DNA of 64,000 nucleotides from Archangiaceae bacterium (GCA_016714225.1 JADJNS010000048.1:1-64000), one strand, 5' to 3'; numbered from the stretch's first letter, positions 37,689-47,210 are shown. A program made the numbers and translations. The notes: generated by a model not told the origin, from the letters alone.

Positions 37689-38525
37689 TTAAAAGTCCTT
37701 CCGCTCGAAGACGAAGAGCGCCACCAATAACAGCCCCGCGCTGAACAGCCCTGCTCCGCCGATGAGCCGCAACAGCTCGGCAGCGTCGGGCAGCCGGTGC
37801 CCCGAAATCAACGCCGCGCGTACCGCCAGCGTTCCCAGCTTCGGCACCGGCACCATCGCCCACTCGAAGATGCGCCGGCCCAGGCCCGGGTCGATGGCCC
37901 GCGCGATGGCGGCGCGGTTCGACGAGACGATGCCCAGCACCACCGTGGCGAGGCCCACCGCCGCGCAGAACGCCGCGCTGCGCACCGCCACCGCCGCCAG
38001 CATCATCGCCGCGAAGACGGTGGCGAACACCAGCACCCCCACCAGCGCGCCGCCGAACAGCGCGAAGTTCCACACTCCGGTCTTGGCGCCGAGCAGCACG
38101 ATGAGCCCCAGGGTGCCGTAGGCGGTGGCGATGGCGGCCACCGCGACTCCGCCCAGCCAGGTGCCGAGCAAGAGCTGCGCGCGCGTCACCGGCAGCGAGA
38201 GCAGGTGCTCGATGCGGCCGGGCGAGAGCAGGCTGGGCGCGAAGTCGCTGCACGCCACCGAGAGAAACAGCGCGCCTCCCATCGACGCCGCCACCGTGAC
38301 CGCCATGAACAGCGGGCTCAGCGCCGAGGTCACGGTGCGAATTTCTTCGAACAGCACCTCGCCGAAGAGGGTGCTCCCCGCGATGGCGCCGTCGACCACG
38401 TCGAGCTGCAGCGAAAGCCCGAGGAGGACGAGCACCAAGGTGACGGTGAGGAACAGGCCGAGGAACCACTTTCGCCACGCGGCCTCGCGGATGAGGTCGA
38501 GCGCCACCTGCAGCAGCTTCAGCAT
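37689..38525 (-). CDS. ABC-2 type transporter permease
   Basis: 278 residues with six predicted membrane spans, the first starting WFLGLFLTVTLVLVLLGLSL. The central region (RIEHLLSLPVTRAQLLLGTW) is the ABC-2 permease coupling segment that faces the ATPase. It forms an export complex with the ATPase encoded 8 bp upstream. Cargo is unknown; the coupling to FHA-domain genes suggests phosphorylation-controlled export. Confidence 0.9.
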   Translation of the reverse strand: MLKLLQVALDLIREAAWRKWFLGLFLTVTLVLVLLGLSLQLDVVDGAIAGSTLFGEVLFEEIRTVTSALSPLFMAVTVAASMGGALFLSVACSDFAPSLLSPGRIEHLLSLPVTRAQLLLGTWLGGVAVAAIATAYGTLGLIVLLGAKTGVWNFALFGGALVGVLVFATVFAAMMLAAVAVRSAAFCAAVGLATVVLGIVSSNRAAIARAIDPGLGRRIFEWAMVPVPKLGTLAVRAALISGHRLPDAAELLRLIGGAGLFSAGLLLVALFVFERKDF

Positions 38526-38532
38526 GCGGGGT

Positions 38533-39423
38533 TCACCGCGCCCCCTCTTTCATCGCGTCGCGCAGCAGTTGCTCGAGGTCGCGCGACTGGGGCTCGAGCT
38601 TGAGCAGCAGCGCCCCGCTCGCGCGGGCCCGGTCGATGACCCGGTTGAGCTCGGCCGCGTCGCCCGCCTGCACGGTGAAGCGCCCTCCCCCCACCGCCAC
38701 CAGCCCGGCCGCGCTCAGCTTCTCGGCCTCGAACCCCGGCGCGAGGGTGAGCTCCCACGTGTTGGCGGTGACGCGCAGCGACTCGAGGGTGCCGGTGGTC
38801 ACCAACCTGCCCTGGTGGAGAATGCCGACGCGGTCGCACACCCGCTCGGTCTCGGCGAGCAGGTGCGAGTTGAGCAGCAGCGTCGCGCCGCGCGCCTTTT
38901 CCTGCAGCAGCAGGTCTCGCACCTCGATGCGCCCCACCGGGTCGATGCCGTCGGTGGGCTCGTCGAGCACCAGCAGCTCGGGCTCGCCGAGCAGCGCCGC
39001 GGCCAGCCCCAGCCGCTGCCGCATGCCCTTCGAGAACCCGCCGATGCGCCGCCCCTGCACGCCGCTCAGGCCCACCCGCCCCAGCAGCGCGTCGAGGGGC
39101 GCGTCGCGCAGCCCTTTGAGCGCCGCGATCGAGCGCAGGTACGCCGGCGGCTTCCACGCGCCGGGCAGGTGCAGCCGCTCGGGCAGGTACCCCACCCTCG
39201 CGCGGGCCTCGACGTCTTCGGGGCTCCTGCCGAGCACCCGCACCTCTCCGCTGGTGGGCCGGGCGATGCCGAGCAGCAGCTTGATGAAGGTGGTCTTGCC
39301 CGCCCCGTTGGGCCCGATGAGACCGAACGCGGCGCCCCTGGGAATCTCGAGCGTCATCGCGTCGAGCGCGCGCACGCCCCCGACGTAGCTCTTCGACAGC
39401 GCGTTCGCCGCGACCGCCGTCAT
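38533..39423 (-). CDS. ABC transporter ATP-binding protein
   Basis: 296 residues. Walker A GPNGAGKT (about 36-43), signature GFSKGMRQR, Walker B LLVLDEPTDGID and the switch His in NSHLLAE are all intact. Resembles the ATPases of ABC-2 export systems (CcmA/NatA-like), with a C-terminal extension of about 80 residues. The ATG at 39423 overlaps the stop of the FHA gene (ATGA), and the permease gene follows. Confidence 0.95.
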   Translation of the reverse strand: MTAVAANALSKSYVGGVRALDAMTLEIPRGAAFGLIGPNGAGKTTFIKLLLGIARPTSGEVRVLGRSPEDVEARARVGYLPERLHLPGAWKPPAYLRSIAALKGLRDAPLDALLGRVGLSGVQGRRIGGFSKGMRQRLGLAAALLGEPELLVLDEPTDGIDPVGRIEVRDLLLQEKARGATLLLNSHLLAETERVCDRVGILHQGRLVTTGTLESLRVTANTWELTLAPGFEAEKLSAAGLVAVGGGRFTVQAGDAAELNRVIDRARASGALLLKLEPQSRDLEQLLRDAMKEGAR

Positions 39424-40577
39424 CGCACCAGCTTGAACCGCGCCGAGAGCTCGCCGGGCAGCTCGACCACGTCGCCTTCGCGCAGCGGGAACCGGTCGAC
39501 CACCCGCCCGTTGACCTTGGCCGGGTCGGCGTCGACCTGAATGCGCGCCAGCACGAAGCGCGGCCCGTCGCGCACCACCAGGTGGCTGCCGCCCAGCAGC
39601 ACGTTCTGGTTGAGGCCCGACATGAAGCCGCTGCGGCCCAGCTCGAGCCGGTCGCCCACCTGCAGGGTCTCGCCCACCTTGGGCGCCGCCGCCGCCGCGC
39701 TGCTCAGAATCACCAGCTGCGCCTCGGCGTAATAGCTCACGTCGATGGGCAGCCGGCTGGCCGCGAGCAGCGCCGCGGTGCGCGCGCGGTCGGCCTCGGG
39801 CAGGTCTCCCAGGCCGAGACGGGCGAGCGTGACCGGCAATTGCACCCGGCCGAGCGCGTGCAGCGCCTCGGCCACCGAGAGCTTGTCGCTCGAGATGTCG
39901 ACGGTGAGGTCGCGCAAGAACCGCATCACCGGCAGCGCCAGCAGGTGGGCCAGCGCCTGCTCGAGGGTGCTGAAGGCGCGCAGCGACGAGCGCAGCACCG
40001 CCTTGACCGCGAGGCCGTAGCTCCACTCGACCTCGAGCGCGCCGGCCTCGTAGTGCCCGGCCAGCACGTCGAGCCACTGCGCGTCGTCGGCGAAGGCGCC
40101 GCTCACGCCGCGCGAGCGGGCGAGCCGCTCTCCCAGGGGGTCGCCCTGGTCGAGCAGAAAGTCGCTGTACACGTGCACCAGCTCGCGGTCTTCGGGCGCC
40201 GCGCTGATCGCCGCCTCGAGCGAGGGCGAGCGCGCGCGCACCATTTCTTCTTCGAGCACCCGCACCACCGGGCCCATCGGCAGCGCCACCAGGTCGCGGT
40301 GGTGGAGCACCACCTCTTGCTCGTCGATCAGCCGCCCGTTCACGACGCAGTGGTAGCGCTTGAGCAGGTGCCACAGCCGCACCCCGCCGCCGCGCCGGTC
40401 GATCTTGCAGATTTCTTTCGGCTCGGGCGGAGAGCGGAGCCGCACGTCGCCCTCGATGCCGAAGCTCAAGCCTTGGGGCGGCAGCTCTTGCAGCCCGCCC
40501 ACCGGCCAGGCGTGGCGGTTCACCACCGAGCCCAGGCCGGTCGGAGTCCACACCAGCTCGAGCGCGGGGTAGTTCAC
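39420..40577 (-). CDS. FHA-type protein with TIGR02996-like middle (paralogue 3)
   Basis: 385 residues from GTG 40577. An N-terminal FHA-like region (YHCVVNGRLIDEQEVVLHHR) is followed by a TIGR02996-type block (ELVHVYSDFLLDQGDPLGER) and a leucine-rich middle. A second FHA-like region closes the protein (LELGRSGFMSG, then KVNGRVVDRFPLREGD). It shares architecture with the two upstream genes. FHA domains bind phosphothreonine, so this is likely a signalling adaptor for one of the myxobacterial Ser/Thr kinases. Starts 14 bp after the preceding stop. Confidence 0.8.
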   Translation of the reverse strand: MNYPALELVWTPTGLGSVVNRHAWPVGGLQELPPQGLSFGIEGDVRLRSPPEPKEICKIDRRGGGVRLWHLLKRYHCVVNGRLIDEQEVVLHHRDLVALPMGPVVRVLEEEMVRARSPSLEAAISAAPEDRELVHVYSDFLLDQGDPLGERLARSRGVSGAFADDAQWLDVLAGHYEAGALEVEWSYGLAVKAVLRSSLRAFSTLEQALAHLLALPVMRFLRDLTVDISSDKLSVAEALHALGRVQLPVTLARLGLGDLPEADRARTAALLAASRLPIDVSYYAEAQLVILSSAAAAAPKVGETLQVGDRLELGRSGFMSGLNQNVLLGGSHLVVRDGPRFVLARIQVDADPAKVNGRVVDRFPLREGDVVELPGELSARFKLVR

Positions 40578-40591
40578 GGTTGGGCCCTGGC

Positions 40592-41821
40592 TCACTCCAT
40601 CACGAAGCGGAACAGAAGGCCCGGCGCGGGCTCGAGCCGGTCGTGCGGCCGCATGCGGTGGTGGGTGCAGCGGCGGCCGTTCACGTAGAGCGGCTGCTCG
40701 TCGCGGCGCTGGCCCGCGGCGATGTCTTCGGCCACCCACAGGCCGTGCTCGCGGTCGAGCCGCAGCGCCACCGAGAGCGAGGGGCTGCGCTCGGGAGCCG
40801 AGATGGCGAAGGCGCAGTCGGGCAGCGCGCCGACCAGGTTCTCCTGGTCTTCGAAGAGCTTGCGCTGCGCCCCCACCTCGAGCCCCGCGATGGTGACGCC
40901 GGGCGGCGTGGCGAGCAGCTGCAGCCAGGCCGCGCGCGCCACCCAGATGGGCCCTTCGCGCAAGGTGGGGTGCTGCACGACCGCGCGGGCCCACGCGCCC
41001 TCGAGCTGCGAGTTCCACAGCGCGCGGGGGCTGGGGCCGAAGCGCACCGACTTGAGCAGCGGCAGGCGCGGCGAGCCGGCGAGCTGCTCGAGTGAGGTGA
41101 CGATGCGGCCCTCGGCGTCGGCGCGATCGGCGCGGTCGATGCCCCGGGTGTACGAGAGCACGTCGAGCTCGATCTCTTCGATGAAGTACGCGAGCGGGTG
41201 CGAGAGCAGCTGCCGCCACTCGAAGATCCACGTCTCGCCGGGCGGCCACTGGTGCCGGTTGCGCAGCACCGCGCGGCGAATGAAGCCGTGCCGCCACTCG
41301 ATCTCGAGCCCGCCGTCGACGAAGGTGCGGGCCAGGGTGGTGAGCGCCTTGGCGTCGTCGGCGGCGTCGGCGCCGCGGCCGCGCGCGAGGCGCTCTCCGA
41401 GCGGGTCGCCGCGCTCGAGCAGCTGGTCGGCCCACACCCGCCAGCGGGTCTCTTCGTGCGGCGCCTCGAGCACCTGCTGCACCAGCTGGGACTTCGAGTC
41501 GAACGCCAGCGGCGGCGCGCCGGTCAGCCGCAGCACCAGCCCGCGCGGCACCTCGATGCAGTCGCCCACCGAGAGCTCGACGCGCTCGTGTCGCGAGACG
41601 CCGTTCACGTAGGTGCCGTGGGTCGACTGCAGGTCTTCGACGAAGGGCCGGCCCTTCTCGACCCCGAAGCGGCAGTGGCGGCGGCCCACCGTGTCCATCG
41701 AGGTGACGGTGATGTCGCAATCGCGGCGGCCGAGCAGGCCCGCGCAGCGCACCCGCTGCCCCACCTGAAGCTCGAGGCCCTCGGGCGCCGAGAGCACCTC
41801 CAACCACGGCGCGTCACTCAC
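40592..41821 (-). CDS. FHA-domain protein with TIGR02996-like middle (paralogue 2)
   Basis: 409 residues from GTG 41821. N-terminal FHA domain about 15-100 (RRHCRFGVEKGRPFVEDLQS with THGTYVNG, the phosphothreonine-loop hallmark). Residues about 125-145 carry RVWADQLLERGDPLGERLA, the TIGR02996 companion motif. A C-terminal region with YVNGRRCTHHRMRPHDRLEP is a second, degenerate FHA. The start overlaps the previous stop (GTGA). Confidence 0.85.
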   Translation of the reverse strand: MSDAPWLEVLSAPEGLELQVGQRVRCAGLLGRRDCDITVTSMDTVGRRHCRFGVEKGRPFVEDLQSTHGTYVNGVSRHERVELSVGDCIEVPRGLVLRLTGAPPLAFDSKSQLVQQVLEAPHEETRWRVWADQLLERGDPLGERLARGRGADAADDAKALTTLARTFVDGGLEIEWRHGFIRRAVLRNRHQWPPGETWIFEWRQLLSHPLAYFIEEIELDVLSYTRGIDRADRADAEGRIVTSLEQLAGSPRLPLLKSVRFGPSPRALWNSQLEGAWARAVVQHPTLREGPIWVARAAWLQLLATPPGVTIAGLEVGAQRKLFEDQENLVGALPDCAFAISAPERSPSLSVALRLDREHGLWVAEDIAAGQRRDEQPLYVNGRRCTHHRMRPHDRLEPAPGLLFRFVME

Positions 41822-42951
41822 GACACCTCCACCACGAGCTTGACTCCGTCGAGCGGCTCGACCACGTCGCCGTGCATCAACCTCGCCTGGCGCAGCGGGC
41901 GGCCGTTCACCTTGAACGGCGAGGCCAGCCGCGGGTCACCGGGGCGCTCGAGCCAGGCGATGCCCCAGTCTCCGAAGGTGAGCGAGAGCGACTCGGCGCC
42001 GAAGCGGTGCAGCCGCTCGTCTTTGGTGACCTCGAGGTCTGCTGCGCCGTTCTGCCCGCGCAGCACCATGCGCGAGAAGGTCTTCACCAGGGTGGTGGCG
42101 TCGGTGACCAGGCGCGGGCGCTCTTCGCGCAGCCGGGCGAGCTCGCGGTCGAGCTCGGGCTTCCACTCGAGCTCGAAGACCGGGCCGAGGGTGACCTCCT
42201 TCAGCGTGCGCGGCGCGTGGCGCAGCGTCTCGAGCACCAGCCGGGCGCGCTTCTCGAAGGGCGGCCGCTGCCCGGGCAGGTGGGTGGTGAAGAGGTCGAC
42301 GTGCACCGCCTCGAGAAAGCGGGAGATTTCGAGCTCGAAGAGGCGCTGCAGGCACCAGTAGGTGTCGGGGCTGAGCTCCCACTCGAGCGCGCGCAGCCGC
42401 GCGCTCTTGAGCCAGCCGCGCTGCCAGGTGAGCTCGAGGTTGCCCGCGCGCCACGGGCGGGCCATCGGGCCGAGCCACCGCGCGTCGCCGTCGGAGTCGT
42501 CGTGGCCGAACGCCATGCGGTGACCGAGCGGGTCGCCGCGCTCGAGCAGCCAGTCGGTGTAGACCTGCCACCGCAAGGCGTCGTGCGGCGCGTCGCCGAT
42601 GCTGGCCTCGAGCTGCGGGGCGCGGCGCGGGTGGTCTTCTCTGGCCACGTAGCGGAAGACGAGGCCGTGGGCGATCTCGACGATGTCGCCGTGCTGCAGG
42701 GTCTGCTCGCCGCGCACCGGCACGCCGTTCACGAAGGTGCCGTTGCTCGACGCGAGGTCCATCACCAGGTCGACGCCGGCCTTGTTCACGAAGGCGGCGT
42801 GGCGCCGGTTCACGTCGGAGACGTCGACGATGATCTGCCCCACCTGCACGCTGCCCAGCACGGTGCGGCCTGGCCCCTCGAGCGGGATGCAGTCACCGAC
42901 GGCAGGCAGGCCAGCCTTGGGGGGAGTTGCGAGTACTTCCAACCAGCTCAC
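41818..42951 (-). CDS. FHA-domain protein with TIGR02996-like middle (paralogue 1)
   Basis: 377 residues from GTG 42951. FHA domain about 15-105 with NRRHAAFVN and ASSNGTFVNGVPV. The TIGR02996-type motif is WQVYTDWLLERGDPLGHRMA. The C-terminus (KVNGRPLRQARLMHGDVVEP) is a second degenerate FHA. It is the first gene of the six-gene operon, 13 bp downstream of the DUF420-like gene, which may itself be co-transcribed. Three tandem paralogues with the same unusual order point to local duplication. Confidence 0.85.
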   Translation of the reverse strand: MSWLEVLATPPKAGLPAVGDCIPLEGPGRTVLGSVQVGQIIVDVSDVNRRHAAFVNKAGVDLVMDLASSNGTFVNGVPVRGEQTLQHGDIVEIAHGLVFRYVAREDHPRRAPQLEASIGDAPHDALRWQVYTDWLLERGDPLGHRMAFGHDDSDGDARWLGPMARPWRAGNLELTWQRGWLKSARLRALEWELSPDTYWCLQRLFELEISRFLEAVHVDLFTTHLPGQRPPFEKRARLVLETLRHAPRTLKEVTLGPVFELEWKPELDRELARLREERPRLVTDATTLVKTFSRMVLRGQNGAADLEVTKDERLHRFGAESLSLTFGDWGIAWLERPGDPRLASPFKVNGRPLRQARLMHGDVVEPLDGVKLVVEVS

Positions 42952-42964
42952 GCGAACGACGATT

Positions 42965-43405
42965 CTAGGCGACGAAGGTGAGCAGGTACATGCCGGTGGC
43001 CGAGGCGGCGTCGAAGGTGAGCCCTGAGAAGACCAGCCAGCCCAGGCGGCGGTGGGTGCGCGAGAACCCTCCCGGTAACGAGAGGCGGTAACGCCGCCAA
43101 CTCAGGACCGCGAGCGTCGTCCACAGCCCGTAGCTGGCAATCGCGACCGAGATGTGGATCAGCAGCAGCCGCTTCGCCCAGGGCTGCAGGTGGGGCTGCG
43201 CTGCCGAGATGAAGGAGCCGGAGCCACCCTGGAGCCGGATGCGGGTCTCGAGGACGAGCACCGCCACCCAGGCGGTGATGAGGAGGACCAGCTGGAGCTT
43301 GCGGTGGGTGTTCTTGTTGCGGAGCCGGAACGAGACGAACGCCAGGAGCGGCGCGAGCAGCGAGACGGCGTAGGCGAAGTTGATGAAGGCGTCGGCGCGG
43401 GTCAT
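42965..43405 (-). CDS. DUF420-like four-helix membrane protein
   Basis: 146 residues, four membrane spans. NTHRKLQLVLLITAWVAVL, LLLIHISVAIASYGL and RTHRRLGWLVFSGL carry the regularly placed histidines and basic residues of DUF420-type proteins, which are linked to cytochrome oxidase systems. No oxidase gene lies nearby. Heme or copper handling would be inference only. ATG at 43405; the FHA operon follows by 13 bp. Confidence 0.65.
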   Translation of the reverse strand: MTRADAFINFAYAVSLLAPLLAFVSFRLRNKNTHRKLQLVLLITAWVAVLVLETRIRLQGGSGSFISAAQPHLQPWAKRLLLIHISVAIASYGLWTTLAVLSWRRYRLSLPGGFSRTHRRLGWLVFSGLTFDAASATGMYLLTFVA

Positions 43406-43533
43406 TGGAGAGGCTTCTTTAGGTGCGGTCGTGAGGCGGGTCTTGGTGGTTTCCGGACCGCCGTGGAGCTCAAGCTTCGTTTACGGGCTTCGGTTCCCCG
43501 TTTCCGGGCTTGGGGCGCGGGCATGTACCGCTG

Positions 43534-44214
43534 TCAGCTCGAGTTCGCGTAGTCGCCTGGCGTCGCTCCGAGGAGTTTTTTGAAGTGCGCGTAGAAGCGG
43601 CTCAGGTCGTTGAAGCCTGCGGTGAGCGCCGCGTTCATGATGGGGGCTCCCGTGAACAGCGAGATGGCCGCGTCGAACAGGCGCGCTTTCGTGCAGTAGC
43701 GCTTGGGGGTCAGGCCCCACGTCTTCGCGAACGCCCGGCTCAGCGTGTCGGGCTGCAGGCCCGCGTCGGCGGCGGCTGCGCGCAGCGGCGCCAACGCCGA
43801 GAGGTGCTCATGCAGCGCGTGCCGCGCGCGCTTGAGCTGCGGGTCGACGTTCTGGTCGGGGTCGAGGTTCATCAGCACGTCTGAGCCGATGAAGTCGTCT
43901 GACTCGCGCAGCTGCGCGGGCGCCGCGCTGAACGCGCCGATGCGCCCCAGCCCTTCGCTCTGGGCGACGGCGTTCTCGAAGGTGACTCGCACCACGCTGC
44001 GCGGCGGCACCGACAGCACGAACCACTCGGGCGCTTCGCGGCCACCGAAGAGCACCCTCCCCCGCTCGACGTGCACCCGCGCCACCAACGAGGCGCGGTG
44101 GGTGACGATGACGCGCTCGCCGTCGCCCTCGAAGCGCTGGTCAAGCCCCACCACCTCGCTGCCGAAGCGACGCACCTTGCGCTCGATACAGATGCCTCCA
44201 CGCTTCAGCTTCAT
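43534..44214 (-). CDS. AraC-type transcriptional regulator
   Basis: 226 residues. The C-terminal ~100 (RAAAADAGLQPDTLSRAFAK, then ALTAGFNDLSRFYAHFKKLL with TPGDY) form the double helix-turn-helix of the AraC/XylS family. The N-terminal half is a cupin-like sensing region of no recognised subtype. The ATG at 44214 lies 45 bp from the divergent HTTM gene, so it may control that gene. Confidence 0.85.
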   Translation of the reverse strand: MKLKRGGICIERKVRRFGSEVVGLDQRFEGDGERVIVTHRASLVARVHVERGRVLFGGREAPEWFVLSVPPRSVVRVTFENAVAQSEGLGRIGAFSAAPAQLRESDDFIGSDVLMNLDPDQNVDPQLKRARHALHEHLSALAPLRAAAADAGLQPDTLSRAFAKTWGLTPKRYCTKARLFDAAISLFTGAPIMNAALTAGFNDLSRFYAHFKKLLGATPGDYANSS

Positions 44215-44259
44215 GCTCTCGCATCTAGCATCAGCCGCGCCTGCTATGACCTGCGCCCG

Positions 44260-46062
44260 GTGAGCACTCCGCCATCGGGCTGGTCGCGATTCATCGTCGA
44301 GCGCTGGCTCAGCGTCGACACGCGCACGCTCGGCCTGTTTCGCATCGCGTGCGGGCTGCTGCTGCTGCTCAACCTCTACGACCGCACCGGCGGCGGCAAC
44401 CTGGTGTCGTTCTATTCGAACGAGGGAATTCTCCCCAACCACTACGCCCTCTTCCTTCCCCCTGCGCCGGGCTTCTGGAGCCTGCTGCTCGGCTTCTCGT
44501 CGCCGTGGGAAGTTCGGGTGGCCTTCGTCGCGGTGTGGGCGGTGTTCATTCTCTACACCCTCGGCCTCGGCACCCGGTGGATGCAGCTGCTCGCCCTGGT
44601 CATGTACGAGTCGGTGAACAACCGCTTCATCTTGATTCAGCACGGCGGCAACGTGGTGGTGAACATCATGCTGGTGTGGTCGCTGTTCCTGCCGCTCGGT
44701 GAGCGCTTCTCGCTCGACGCCCTGCTGCAGTCGCTGCGCCGCCACCCCGGAGGCACCCCCGACGCGCTCAACGCCCGCGCCTGGGAAGGTGACTCGCCGC
44801 GCACCGCCGTCGGCCTCGCCTACTTCGGCCTGTGCTTCAACTTCGCCGCCATCTACTTCTTCAACGCGCTCCACAAGATTGGCCTGAGCTGGCTCGAGGG
44901 CAGCACCATTCACTGGGTGCTGTGGCAGAACCGCATGGCCACCGCGTTCGCGGCGCTGGTGCGCATGCACGAGCCGTTCTGGCTCTCGCCGGCCTTGAGC
45001 TGGGGCACCCTGGTGATGGAGTGGTCGCTGCCCGTGCTGATTCTGATTCCCGCATTGAAGGTGCGGGTGAAGGCACGCGGGCTGGCGGTCGCCTTCGTCT
45101 GGGTGCTGCACGGCGGCATCGCCCTGCTCTGCACGCTGGGGCCCTTCAGCTACTCGATGATGGTCACCTCGCTGGTGCTGCTGCAGCCCGAGCACTGGGC
45201 GCACGCCGCCGCCTGGCTCGCGGCGCGCAAGCTTCCGACCGTGGTGCGCTACCGCGCCGACGTGCCGGCGCAGGTGTTCTGGGCGCGCGTCGCCTCGCGG
45301 GTCGACCTCTTGCGCGCGCTCACGTTCGAGGCGGGCCCGCGCTTCGAGGTGGTGCAGGCCGGCAAGACGCTGGCGGGCGGCGACGCGCTGCACGCCGCGA
45401 CCCGCGCGCTGCCGCTCGGCCCGCTCTACGCGTGGGCGCCCCGGGTCGGGCTGTTGCGCGCGCTGCACCGCGCCTTCGAGGGCACCGACCTGCGCGCCCC
45501 GCGCCCCCCGCTCGCGCCGGCCATCGCACGGCTGTGGTCAGCGGTGAAGGTCGCCGCGCCCGCCGCGGTGCTGGTGGCGGTCATCAGCCAGCTGATGATG
45601 GAGAACTGGGGCGTGCACCCTGCCATCAAGCTGCGCACGCGGCCGGCGTTCATGACCGCCATCATCGAGTACCTCACCATTCCGCAGGGGTGGAGCATGT
45701 TCGCGCCCGAGCCGCCCAAAGAAGACGGCCGGCTGGTCATCGACGCCACGCTCTCTGACGGCTCGCACGTCGACCTGCTCTCGGGTCAGCCGCCCGACTT
45801 CGAGCCGTGGCTGCACGCGCCGTGGGGCTTCGACCAGCACTGGGGCGAGCTGCACATTCGCATGCGCAACTGGAAGCAGCACTGGCGCAACTTCCGCGAC
45901 TACCTGGTGCGCACGCCCCAGCGCGACGGCTGGCGGGCGGACCTGGGCATTCGCGACTTCGAGGTGTTCTACGTCTCGAGCGACTGCCCGCCGCGCGGCT
46001 CGACCCAGACGTCTCTCAAAGAGAAGACGCGGCTGTTCGGCATGCACGACTGGCCGCTGTAG
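44260..46062 (+). CDS. HTTM domain (vitamin-K-gamma-carboxylase-like) membrane protein
   Basis: 600 residues from GTG 44260. Several membrane spans and the pattern RIACGLLLLLNLYDR, FFNALHKIGLSWLEGSTIHW and a large late soluble domain fit HTTM proteins, relatives of the vertebrate gamma-carboxylase. Whether this one carboxylates anything is unknown; bacterial members are poorly characterised. The final ~110 residues (MFAPEPPKEDGRLVIDATLS) are periplasmic. Divergent from the AraC-type gene. Confidence 0.85.
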   Translation: MSTPPSGWSRFIVERWLSVDTRTLGLFRIACGLLLLLNLYDRTGGGNLVSFYSNEGILPNHYALFLPPAPGFWSLLLGFSSPWEVRVAFVAVWAVFILYTLGLGTRWMQLLALVMYESVNNRFILIQHGGNVVVNIMLVWSLFLPLGERFSLDALLQSLRRHPGGTPDALNARAWEGDSPRTAVGLAYFGLCFNFAAIYFFNALHKIGLSWLEGSTIHWVLWQNRMATAFAALVRMHEPFWLSPALSWGTLVMEWSLPVLILIPALKVRVKARGLAVAFVWVLHGGIALLCTLGPFSYSMMVTSLVLLQPEHWAHAAAWLAARKLPTVVRYRADVPAQVFWARVASRVDLLRALTFEAGPRFEVVQAGKTLAGGDALHAATRALPLGPLYAWAPRVGLLRALHRAFEGTDLRAPRPPLAPAIARLWSAVKVAAPAAVLVAVISQLMMENWGVHPAIKLRTRPAFMTAIIEYLTIPQGWSMFAPEPPKEDGRLVIDATLSDGSHVDLLSGQPPDFEPWLHAPWGFDQHWGELHIRMRNWKQHWRNFRDYLVRTPQRDGWRADLGIRDFEVFYVSSDCPPRGSTQTSLKEKTRLFGMHDWPL

Positions 46063-46069
46063 CGGCGCT

Positions 46070-46270
46070 TCAGGGTGCGGAGGAGCTGCGCGACTTCTTC
46101 TTGCCCCGGCGCGCGGGAAACACGCTGCGCGGGTCGGCCCAGTTGCGAGGGGTGCGGTGCGCGTCTTCGCGCGCGTGCTCGGCGTGGCTCACGTGGACGG
46201 CAGACTCGTCGCGCACCTCGTCACAGACGATCTCGTCGATGACTCCGATCGCACCTTCTTCATTCGACAT
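46070..46270 (-). CDS. Small hypothetical protein
   Basis: 66 residues, ATG preceded by GAGG nine bases upstream. Acidic first half (MSNEEGAIGVIDEIVCDEVR), His-rich middle, strongly basic end (RRGKKKSRSSS). Lacks membrane segments. No family recognised. It faces the HTTM gene end to end with 7 bp between. Treated as probable, not certain. Confidence 0.5.
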   Translation of the reverse strand: MSNEEGAIGVIDEIVCDEVRDESAVHVSHAEHAREDAHRTPRNWADPRSVFPARRGKKKSRSSSAP

Positions 46271-46422
46271 GTTTCGGACCTCGGCTCTGGTTCCGGTTTG
46301 CTGCGATGAGGGAGCGCTACGACGGGGGCTGTCGGGTTGTCGTGCGACGATCGCCAGAGTTGCGCGTCTAATGCGTGTAAGCGCTCAAGATTACTGTCTC
46401 ATTTACTGAGAAGCCGATTGCG

Positions 46423-47145
46423 TCAGGGCGCGGTGGTGAACGTCGCGGTGCGGCGCTGAATGCCGACCACTCCTCCCGAGCCGTAGCCGGGGTCGAGCTG
46501 GCCCGCTTTGTTGCGCGAGACGGTGGCGGTCGCGGTGCAGCTGTCGGGGATCTGCACCATTCCCCCATCGGCGGTGGTGGCGGCGCGCTTCTTCAGCGCC
46601 CCCGCCGCCACGGTGTAGTCGACCGCGCCCGAGGGCAGCTGCGCATCGAGCTGGGTGATGCAGTCGCCGGTGATGCTCAGCTCCATCGGGTCGCTGCCCG
46701 CGTTCGACCACTCGACCTTGGGGCCCGAGGCCGCGCGCGAGAAGCTGCCGCCCAGCGGGGTGACGGTGAACGCCGCGGGCAGCGTGGCGACCGAGCTCGG
46801 AGCGCCCGAGTCTTTCATGCGCTGCAGCGACACCTTGAACTGGGTGCCCTCGGCGTCGACGTCGAACGAGGCGGAGTAGCTCACCACGCCCAGCAGGCTC
46901 AGCTCGCTCATTTCCCTGGTGGTGGTGCCGGTGGTGGCGGTGAGGGTGTCGTCGACCGTCAGCTGCAGGAAGGTGAGCGACGTAGCGCCCTTGCGAAACG
47001 TCGCCGAGACCTCGGTGCTGCCGTCGCCCCGCGTCAGCGCGCTGATGCCCGCGGTCACGTCTTTGGTCTCGACGGCGCTCAGGCTCTCGGTGCGACAGGT
47101 GAGCAGCGACAGCGCGGTCGTCACGGCGAACAGGGCGCGGGGCAT
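46423..47145 (-). CDS. Hypothetical lipoprotein
   Basis: 240 residues with a short lipoprotein signal (ALFAVTTALSLLTC). The mature part is Thr/Ser/Ala-rich and strand-like, suggesting a beta-sandwich domain; two later cysteines (GDCITQ and DSCTAT) may pair. No family recognised. Divergent from the gene at 47211 across a 65-bp gap. Confidence 0.75.
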   Translation of the reverse strand: MPRALFAVTTALSLLTCRTESLSAVETKDVTAGISALTRGDGSTEVSATFRKGATSLTFLQLTVDDTLTATTGTTTREMSELSLLGVVSYSASFDVDAEGTQFKVSLQRMKDSGAPSSVATLPAAFTVTPLGGSFSRAASGPKVEWSNAGSDPMELSITGDCITQLDAQLPSGAVDYTVAAGALKKRAATTADGGMVQIPDSCTATATVSRNKAGQLDPGYGSGGVVGIQRRTATFTTAP

Positions 47146-47210
47146 GGCGCTTTGAGTACCACGCGTTCAGGGGCTTCAAAAACTGCGGCCGGCGGTGCCA
47201 CGCTACCTAC

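Noticed and set aside
43534..45468. 644-residue minus-strand frame across the HTTM gene
   Set aside because: Only its last ~226 residues form a real AraC-type protein; the rest is antisense to the HTTM membrane protein.
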